A model generated the notes under the pieces. The model had not been told where the DNA came from. It did no database searches and saw only the letters and a program-made list of their open reading frames with translations. Positions 6,070 through 11,138 of a stretch of DNA of 11,138 nt are shown piece after piece (within the stretch, counting starts at the first letter, position 1; each line of letters starts with the position of its first letter). This DNA comes from Sediminibacterium sp. (GTDB lineage Bacteria; Bacteroidota; Bacteroidia; Chitinophagales; Chitinophagaceae). The stretch covers positions 1-11,138 of the forward strand of contig JAURIP010000026.1 in NCBI GenBank assembly GCA_030832695.1, written 5' to 3'. The position numbers and the translations under genes were made by a program.

Positions 6070-6987
6070 ATGAAGGATACTTTAATAAATCGTTTACGCA
6101 GTTGGGGAAATAAATCTATTGGGTTGATCCTTTTTGTTGTGTGCTTAGTGGCTATTTATAATAAAGTGGCGCACAATGAAAATTTGAACCAATACAGTGC
6201 CGACATTAAAATTCAGTTTGAGAAAGTTACTTTTCTTGAATGGGCTGTATTGTTATTGCTTTTTTTAGGCAACTATTTAATGGAAGCAATAAAGTGGCAA
6301 AATTTACTGGCATCATGGAATCCGATTTCAATTTTTAAATCCTATAAGTCTGTACTGATTGGACAAGCTTTTGCTTTTTTTACCCCAGCGCGTTCGGGCG
6401 ATTATGTAGGCCGTATTTTATTACTGCCGCCTGGTACTAAAATAAAAGGGGCTGCACAATTGGCTTGGTCCTCTTATGCACAACTCATCATTACCATTAG
6501 CATTGGGAGTATCGCACTTTTTTTTAACCTGCCATTTTTCCCTTGGATCAAATGGTTCATGCCACTGGGCTTGATCGCTGCTTTATTTGTTTATTTTCAT
6601 CCAGGTCAATTTAAAGGTTGGTTGAACAAAATAAATAAACTTCAAATCGAGAATAAATTAAAATTGAATTTATTGGGGTTGTCTTTTTTAAAGTATATGA
6701 TTTTTGTACTTCAATATACTTGGGCGGTGAAAATGTTAAATATAACCATTGCACCTATTGATTTGTGGATAGCATTAGGGGTGTTGTTTTTATTGCTAAG
6801 CATTATCCCTTCAATCAGTTTGACGGATTTAGTGATACGTGGACAAATCATCGTAGTATTATTGGAACCCTACTATAACAATAGTTTAATGCTGATATGC
6901 TTAAGTACCATCATTTGGGCAGTTAACTTTTTATTACCTGCCATCATTGGGGCATTTTTATTAATTAATTTCCGCATAAAGCAATAA
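6070..6987 (+). CDS. Flippase-like integral membrane protein (LPG synthase TM / UPF0104-like)
   Basis: This 305-residue hydrophobic protein has about seven to eight predicted membrane segments, near residues 16-31, 55-73, 130-150, 157-175, 200-220, 229-250 and 270-300. Marks of the lysylphosphatidylglycerol-synthase transmembrane (YbhN/UPF0104) family are 'GNYLMEAIKWQNLL', the re-entrant 'GQAFAFFTPARSGDYVGRILLL' and a late 'PSISLTDLVIRG'. In MprF the related domain moves lipids across the membrane; stand-alone members are often annotated as flippase-like with unknown substrate. The soluble aminoacyltransferase domain of MprF is absent. The ATG at 6070 follows a 42-bp divergent gap from ruvC. 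A DUF3108 gene follows 49 bases downstream in the same direction. Family is likely; transport is inferred. Confidence 0.78.
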   Translation: MKDTLINRLRSWGNKSIGLILFVVCLVAIYNKVAHNENLNQYSADIKIQFEKVTFLEWAVLLLLFLGNYLMEAIKWQNLLASWNPISIFKSYKSVLIGQAFAFFTPARSGDYVGRILLLPPGTKIKGAAQLAWSSYAQLIITISIGSIALFFNLPFFPWIKWFMPLGLIAALFVYFHPGQFKGWLNKINKLQIENKLKLNLLGLSFLKYMIFVLQYTWAVKMLNITIAPIDLWIALGVLFLLLSIIPSISLTDLVIRGQIIVVLLEPYYNNSLMLICLSTIIWAVNFLLPAIIGAFLLINFRIKQ

Positions 6988-6992
6988 TTTTG
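6985..6992 (+). promoter_or_regulatory. Candidate promoter -7 element before DUF3108 gene
   Basis: TAATTTTG is an exact TAnnTTTG match and includes the TAA stop of the flippase-like gene. It would place the start site near 6996 and a leader of about 40 bases before the GTG at 7037. No TTG at -33 spacing is present, so this could be chance in AT-rich sequence. Confidence 0.32.
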
Positions 6993-7036
6993 CATGATAC
7001 TAATGATCAAGTGCGCCATTTTAAATTAAAGCCCCT

Positions 7037-7831
7037 GTGTACATTTTATTCATATTATTAAGTTCATTATTATCTTTTTTTCCTTCCAAGGAACGGGATG
7101 GCTTGTGCAATCAAATCAACAAATCCTATCAGGTAGGTGAAAAGGTGAGATACACCATCTATTATAATGTGATTGGCTTATATGTAAATGCGGGTAAGGC
7201 GGAGTTCACCATTAAATCATCTTCTTGGAATAACACGCCAGCGTATACTTTCACACTTAATGGTCGTTCAAATTCAAAATATGATTGGATTTTTAAAGTA
7301 AGGGATAAATACGTATCCGTAGTAGATGCAAAAACCTTATTGCCCTATCAATTTACCCGACATATTAATGAAGGGAGCTTCCATAAAAAGGAGAATGTTT
7401 TATTTGATCAAAAAAATAATACAGCCACGAGCGAAGCGGGTGTATTTAATACTGCCGATTGTACTTTTGATGTCATCAGTGCTATTTATGCAGCTAGAAA
7501 TATTAATTATGAAAAATGCCAGATTAACGACAAAATTAATTTGAGTTTTTTTATTGACGATAATTTATACCCTTCCTATTTTAAATTTTTAGGTCGTACC
7601 GAAATCACCACACAATATGGACGTTTTAAAGTAATCAAATTAGCGCCATTGTTGGTCAAGGGTAGCATGTTTGATGGTGGTGAAAAAATGATTGTCTGGG
7701 TTACTGATGATGAAAACCATATTCCAGTTCGTATTGAAACACCCATCGTAGTTGGAAGTATTAAAGTGGACTTAGATGGCTATGAAAACATACGACATCC
7801 TTTAACTTCATTGATGGAAGTGGTACAGTAG
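7037..7831 (+). CDS. DUF3108 family exported protein (GTG start)
   Basis: The sequence matches the DUF3108 pattern: 'YQVGEKVRYTIYYNVIGLYVNAGKAEFTI' near the N-terminus, 'DKYVSVVDAKTLLPYQFTRHINEG' in the middle, and near the end 'MIVWVTDDENHIPVRIETPIVVGSIKVDL'. These beta-rich proteins are predicted to lie in the periplasm; a relation to lipocalin- or LolA-like folds has been suggested for some, but no function is established. The first 16 residues are hydrophobic and look like an export signal, though without the usual positive charge. The only good start after the in-frame stop at 7022-7024 is GTG at 7037. The protein is 264 residues. It follows the flippase-like gene by 49 bases and may work with it in envelope lipid handling (inference). 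It ends 9 bases before the convergent MBL gene. Confidence 0.8.
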   Translation: MYILFILLSSLLSFFPSKERDGLCNQINKSYQVGEKVRYTIYYNVIGLYVNAGKAEFTIKSSSWNNTPAYTFTLNGRSNSKYDWIFKVRDKYVSVVDAKTLLPYQFTRHINEGSFHKKENVLFDQKNNTATSEAGVFNTADCTFDVISAIYAARNINYEKCQINDKINLSFFIDDNLYPSYFKFLGRTEITTQYGRFKVIKLAPLLVKGSMFDGGEKMIVWVTDDENHIPVRIETPIVVGSIKVDLDGYENIRHPLTSLMEVVQ

Positions 7832-7840
7832 TGGTGCAAT

Positions 7841-8713
7841 TTATTTTTGCAACCAAGTGTTTAGAGATAAAGTTGCATTCGCCCTAATTCCTTTTTCTGT
7901 TACCTGTAAACTACAACATTCATTCATGGCGTCGTGCTCAAAAAATAAAGTATAATTATTTTTTGCAGCTTCATTTAAAAATAGTTCCTTTTCTTCCAGT
8001 GTGATTAATGGTTGCATATCATAGCCCATCACATAAGGCAGCGGTATATGTGCCACACTTGGCAGTAAGTCGGCCATAAAAACAATTTGTTGGCCACCCA
8101 TATTTATTTTTGGAATCAACATACCTTGGGTATGGCCATTGACTACAAAGCAAATGATATTGGGGCTAAAATGAATTTCTTGTAAGTTGGAAGTACTATT
8201 AAATGCAGGCAGGCTAATTAGTTTTAATTGTCCGCTTTGTTGTAATGGTAAAATATTCTCCTTTAAAAAAGAAGCTTTTTCGCGCTTATTAGGGTTTAGT
8301 GCTAATTCCCATTGGGGTTCACTTACCCAGTAGGTCGCATTCGGAAAACTTAGTTTAAAATCATTATCTTCCTTATACACCGCACCGCCTACATGATCAA
8401 AATGTAAATGGGTTAATAATACATCTGTGATATCATTGGGGCTAATATTTATTTTATGTAAAGCATCTTTGAGTGTGACAGTTTCATGGGGATGATAATG
8501 ACTAAAAAACTTGGCATCTTGTTTATCACCCATACCTGTATCAATGAGTATTTTTCGATCACCTTCAATTACTAATAGGCAACGCAAAGCCCAAGTACAT
8601 AAATTATTTTCATCTGCGGGATTTAGTTTGTTCCATATTCCTTTGGGTACAACACCAAACATAGCACCTCCGTCTAATTTAAACTTGCCTGTGTCAACAC
8701 TAAATAACTGCAT
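7841..8713 (-). CDS. Metallo-beta-lactamase-fold hydrolase (lactonase-like branch)
   Basis: This 290-residue protein carries the complete two-metal MBL site: 'THLHFDHVGG' (His102, His104, Asp106, His107), His194 in 'NGHTQGM', Asp215 in 'FMADLLP' and His260 in 'FFEHDA'. 'KILIDTGMGD' is the usual strand before the site. The arrangement resembles the AiiA-like N-acyl-homoserine-lactonase branch, but many members of this branch have other or unknown substrates, so quorum quenching is not claimed. No signal peptide is visible, so it is probably cytoplasmic. Its ATG lies inside the end of the MFS gene (14-bp overlap) preceded by AAAAGGAA, pointing to one transcript and translational coupling. A shared job, such as uptake followed by hydrolysis or detoxification, is plausible but inferred. 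Confidence 0.88.
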   Translation of the reverse strand: MQLFSVDTGKFKLDGGAMFGVVPKGIWNKLNPADENNLCTWALRCLLVIEGDRKILIDTGMGDKQDAKFFSHYHPHETVTLKDALHKINISPNDITDVLLTHLHFDHVGGAVYKEDNDFKLSFPNATYWVSEPQWELALNPNKREKASFLKENILPLQQSGQLKLISLPAFNSTSNLQEIHFSPNIICFVVNGHTQGMLIPKINMGGQQIVFMADLLPSVAHIPLPYVMGYDMQPLITLEEKELFLNEAAKNNYTLFFEHDAMNECCSLQVTEKGIRANATLSLNTWLQK

Positions 8714-10007
8714 TTCCTTTTAATTTTGAAGTGCGATATAATAAAACAAACCCAATGATAAAAAATATACATAAAGCCAATACAGAGTTTCTTTGTGATC
8801 CAGTTATTTCATTGATAAAACCAAAGCTAAACATACCAATGACTATCGCCACTTTTTCAGTGACATCATAAAAGCTGAAATAACTGGTGGTGTCATGCGT
8901 TTCAGGCATTAATTTGGAATAAGTGCTACGACTTACCGACTGTATACCCCCCATGACAAATCCTACAACAATGGCTAGGCTATAAAATGGCATGACACTG
9001 TTTCGTGGAAGATAGTAGCCCATAATACAGCCGCCAATCCATATTATAATAGCTACCATTAGTGTATTAAAATTACCCCATTTACTTGCCATCTTCGCCA
9101 TCAAAAGTGCACCAGGAATGGCTACTAATTGAATGATTAAAATAGCAATGATTAAATTGGTGGTTGGTATGTTTAATTCACTTTTTCCATAAAGCGTTGC
9201 TGCTAACATGATTGTTTGAACGCCCATATTGTAAAAGAAAAAGGAAAATAAAAATTGTTTTAACAACGGCTGTGTTTTAAGTTCCAACCAAACCTTATGT
9301 AGTTCCTTATAACCTTGCGTAAATAAATTTTTACTGTGTGCGCCTTTTACACCTTTGCTTTCAGGAAGCCTTGAAATGGCTAACCAACCAAAGCTGACCC
9401 ACCAAACTCCAACCAATAAAAATGAAATTTGAGATGCTTTACCCACCGTGATGCCGAACAGTTCAGGTTTTAGTACAAACACAAAACAAATGAGTTGTAA
9501 AAGCACCGAGCCGATATAACCCATCATAAAACCTTTCGCACTAATACGATCTCTGTCCCCTGGTGCAGCAATTTCGGGCAAATAGGAATTGTAAAAAACC
9601 AAACTACTCCAAAAGCCAATGCATGCAATAATCACTGATACTAATCCGCCAATAATATGATCGCTGTCAAAAAAATAAAGTGAGGCACAAGACAAGCTAC
9701 CCATGGTACAAAAAAATCGAAGAAACTGTTTTTTATTACCTCTGTAATCTGCGATAGAGGATAGTATAGGCGACATAATTGCCACAATGACAAAAGCAAA
9801 AGCTAATATATAATTATAAAGTGCGGTATTTGAAAATTCATATTCCCCAATTTTAATTTTATCAATTAGGGTGTTTTCATTACCATCTCCAGTAACTGCT
9901 TCATAGTAGGCAGGAAAAATAGTAGAAGTAATTACAAGATTGTAAACACTATTGGCCCAATCGTACATGGCCCATCCATTGACAACTTTTTTTGAGGCAG
10001 TTTGCAT
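8700..10007 (-). CDS. MFS transporter, UMF1 / Atg22-like family
   Basis: This 435-residue protein has about 12 hydrophobic membrane segments. 'YDWANSVYN' (residues 15-23) is the hallmark of the UMF1 (unknown major facilitator 1) family, related to the yeast vacuolar amino-acid exporter Atg22. Other family marks are 'SPILSSIADYRGNKKQFLRFF' after the second or third helix, 'SYLPEIAAPGDRDRISAKGFMMGYIGS' in the middle and 'GGIQSVSRSTYSKLMPE' in the C-terminal half. The substrate of bacterial members is not established. The start at 10007 is directly before the family N-terminus. A good promoter lies at 10072-10100, and a 35-base palindrome sits in the leader at 10012-10046. The 3' end overlaps the MBL-hydrolase gene, so the two form an operon. 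Confidence 0.92.
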   Translation of the reverse strand: MQTASKKVVNGWAMYDWANSVYNLVITSTIFPAYYEAVTGDGNENTLIDKIKIGEYEFSNTALYNYILAFAFVIVAIMSPILSSIADYRGNKKQFLRFFCTMGSLSCASLYFFDSDHIIGGLVSVIIACIGFWSSLVFYNSYLPEIAAPGDRDRISAKGFMMGYIGSVLLQLICFVFVLKPELFGITVGKASQISFLLVGVWWVSFGWLAISRLPESKGVKGAHSKNLFTQGYKELHKVWLELKTQPLLKQFLFSFFFYNMGVQTIMLAATLYGKSELNIPTTNLIIAILIIQLVAIPGALLMAKMASKWGNFNTLMVAIIIWIGGCIMGYYLPRNSVMPFYSLAIVVGFVMGGIQSVSRSTYSKLMPETHDTTSYFSFYDVTEKVAIVIGMFSFGFINEITGSQRNSVLALCIFFIIGFVLLYRTSKLKGNAVI

Positions 10008-10011
10008 ACTT

Positions 10012-10046
10012 GTATTTATTAGTATTTTAAAAATACTAATAAATAC
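10012..10046. repeat. 35-base palindrome in the MFS gene leader
   Basis: The 17 bases 10012-10028 are the exact reverse complement of 10030-10046, with one central base at 10029. As RNA on the minus strand this gives a 16-bp stem with a 3-base loop, ending 4 bases before the MFS ATG. It contains only two G-C pairs and no T tract follows it on either strand, so it is not a terminator. It may be an operator for a dimeric regulator or an RNA hairpin affecting translation. Confidence 0.8.
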
Positions 10047-10067
10047 CCAACTCTCCTACAGCTGAGC

Positions 10068-10880
10068 TTAGCAAAGATAGTTGGTGTATAATAATACCAA
10101 TATGGTGATTCCTAGCACAATCCTGTACCATCCAAATGGGGCAAATCCCATTTTTTGAACAATTTTAATAAAAAACTGAACCGAGACTAAGGCAACTATA
10201 AAAGCGACAATAGCGCCAATTAGTAAAGTAATGAGGTTGTCTGTAACAAATACTTCAGGATTGGTTTTGTATACATCCAAGGTACTTTTAGCAGAGGCTG
10301 CCATCATGGTAGGCACAGCTAAGAAAAAGGAAAATTCGAGGGCTGTTTTTTTATTTAATTTTTGACTCATTCCACCAACAATAGTTGCGGCACTTCGGCT
10401 TAATCCTGGAAAAATAATGGATAGCACTTGAAAGCAACCAATGATGAATGATTTTTGGTAACTTATTTCACCTGCATCATTATTCGAATTTGTAGTTGCT
10501 TCATTTGCTTTAAATATTTTGTCTATAAATAATAATATTATACCACCTGCAATCATTACAATTGCAATGATCCATAAATTATTTAAGGCAGCATCAATGT
10601 ATTTTTTTAACAGTGCACCAAAAAGCAATGCAGGGATCACCGCAACAATCAATTTTAAATAAAAGCTATAGTGCTTGAAATCGAAAAATCTTTTATAATA
10701 AATAACTACGATGGAGGCAATGGCAGCAAGTTGAATCACAATTTCAAATAAATCCACAAATGGGCTGTCGGCAATGCCTAAAAAAGGATTTGCAAACTTC
10801 ATATGCGCGGTACTTGAAATGGGTAAAAACTCAGTGATACCTTCGATAATAGCAATTAGTATAGCTTGTATTGTATTCAT
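10068..10880 (-). CDS. uppP: Undecaprenyl-diphosphate phosphatase UppP (BacA)
   Basis: UppP removes a phosphate from undecaprenyl pyrophosphate in the membrane, recycling the lipid carrier for peptidoglycan and other surface glycans; extra dosage gives bacitracin resistance. The 270-residue protein has the two conserved catalytic blocks: 'EGITEFLPISSTAH' (residues 13-26) and 'PGLSRSAATIVGG' (158-170) with Arg162. In both blocks the Gly seen in E. coli (SSTGH, SRSGAT) is Ala, a variation I believe is common in this phylum for the second block. About eight hydrophobic segments fit the family. The ATG at 10880 directly precedes the family N-terminus. DUF3098 is upstream on the same strand with a terminator hairpin between, leaving no space for a normal promoter after the hairpin. 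Confidence 0.95.
   Translation of the reverse strand: MNTIQAILIAIIEGITEFLPISSTAHMKFANPFLGIADSPFVDLFEIVIQLAAIASIVVIYYKRFFDFKHYSFYLKLIVAVIPALLFGALLKKYIDAALNNLWIIAIVMIAGGIILLFIDKIFKANEATTNSNNDAGEISYQKSFIIGCFQVLSIIFPGLSRSAATIVGGMSQKLNKKTALEFSFFLAVPTMMAASAKSTLDVYKTNPEVFVTDNLITLLIGAIVAFIVALVSVQFFIKIVQKMGFAPFGWYRIVLGITILVLLYTNYLC
10072..10100 (-). promoter_or_regulatory. Predicted promoter of the MFS-MBL operon
   Basis: On the minus strand, TTG (10098-10100) is followed by an 18-base spacer and TATCTTTG (10072-10079), a full match to the Bacteroidota TTG-N17-19-TAnnTTTG pattern and the best promoter in the window. It lies within the last codons of uppP. The start site would be near 10068, giving a leader of about 60 bases that contains the palindrome. 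Confidence 0.6.
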
Positions 10881-10891
10881 AATGTGGTATT

Positions 10892-10926
10892 AAAAAACAG
10901 ATCCCGAGCGCAGGCGTCGGGATCTG
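10892..10926 (-). terminator. Terminator hairpin between DUF3098 gene and uppP
   Basis: On the minus strand, CAGATCCCGA (10917-10926) pairs perfectly with TCGGGATCTG (10898-10907) over 10 bp with a 9-base loop, followed by six T (10892-10897). It is a convincing intrinsic terminator for the DUF3098 transcript and ends 11 bases before the uppP ATG. Confidence 0.88.
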
Positions 10927-10943
10927 AGTAAATTTTATATTAA

Positions 10944-11138
10944 TTATGCTTTTTTAAATAGGGCATAAATTTCAACCAAAAAGCCAATGATCATTACAAT
11001 AGGGGCTAGTGTAATACGTCTAAAGCTATACACTTCACTTGCATTAAATACATTCGGGTCAGCGCTTTTTCCACCTGTCATTAATAGCATTCCTGCTGTA
11101 ATTAATAATGCGCCCACCAACATCCAAATATAATTTGA
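10944..11138 (-). CDS. DUF3098 family membrane protein, 5' end cut by window edge
   Basis: The minus-strand frame from the right edge to TAA at 10944-10946 encodes the last 64 residues. It starts 'SNYIWMLVGALLITAGMLLM', a membrane segment, then 'TGGKSADPNVFNASEVYSFR', then a second membrane segment 'RITLAPIVMIIGFLVEIYAL' and a lysine tail. The two short helices joined by a G-G-x-S-x-D-P-N-x-F-N loop are characteristic of DUF3098, a small inner-membrane family of Bacteroidota. These genes commonly lie between ftsX and uppP, which fits the uppP downstream here; an ftsX gene is expected just outside the window (inference). Function is unknown. The start codon is not visible; the family is about 80-100 residues, so most of the protein is present. 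Confidence 0.88.
   Translation of the reverse strand, partial: SNYIWMLVGALLITAGMLLMTGGKSADPNVFNASEVYSFRRITLAPIVMIIGFLVEIYALFKKA

Noticed and set aside
7326..7544. Second plus-strand frame inside the DUF3108 gene
   Set aside because: It overlaps a better supported gene out of frame and shows no recognisable domain.
7832..7855. Possible hairpin between the convergent DUF3108 and MBL genes
   Set aside because: TGGTGCAA can pair with TTGCAACCA only with a bulge, and there is no clean T tract on either strand; too weak to call as a terminator.
7841..8713. Naming the MBL-fold protein a quorum-quenching lactonase
   Set aside because: The metal-binding motifs are shared by many hydrolases of this superfamily; the sequence alone does not support an acyl-homoserine-lactone substrate.

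Overview
This AT-rich window looks like chromosomal DNA of a Bacteroidota member, most likely a Chitinophagaceae relative (inference). The signs are several near-consensus TAnnTTTG promoter elements, little Shine-Dalgarno sequence, very short 5' leaders, and family variants common in that phylum: DUF3098 next to uppP, a HicB with a C-terminal HTH, and a UMF1/Atg22-type transporter. Most genes are core housekeeping genes. I see no rRNA, tRNA, CRISPR array, insertion sequence or phage gene.

Layout. The left edge holds the 3' part of a TPR-like gene (3-584). After a 204-bp AT-rich gap comes a HicA-HicB toxin-antitoxin pair (789-1405), converging on pdxA (minus, 1417-2508; vitamin B6 synthesis). 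Divergent from pdxA are rsmA (2559-3326; 16S rRNA dimethylation) and a D-2-hydroxyacid dehydrogenase gene (3358-4287). Then come greA (4369-4845), a strong terminator and a HIT-family gene (4948-5343). ruvC (minus, 5461-6027) diverges from a flippase-like membrane protein (6070-6987), which is followed by a secreted DUF3108 protein (7037-7831). The right third is all minus strand, in transcription order DUF3098 (cut by the right edge), uppP, a UMF1-family MFS transporter and an MBL-fold hydrolase whose start overlaps the transporter's end by 14 bp.

How the genes relate. uppP (undecaprenyl carrier recycling), DUF3098 and the flippase-like/DUF3108 pair point to the cell envelope. pdxA and perhaps the dehydrogenase point to cofactor or amino-acid metabolism. 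rsmA, greA and ruvC are informational genes. The hicAB module is the only clearly accessory piece.

No gene set here looks like an entirely new system. The most interesting signals are non-coding: a perfect 18-bp palindrome abutting the hicA -7 element, a terminator-like hairpin just downstream of the predicted greA start site, a terminator ending 11 bases before uppP, and a 35-base palindrome ending 4 bases before the MFS start codon. All regulatory readings are from inspection and have not been tested by folding software or experiment.
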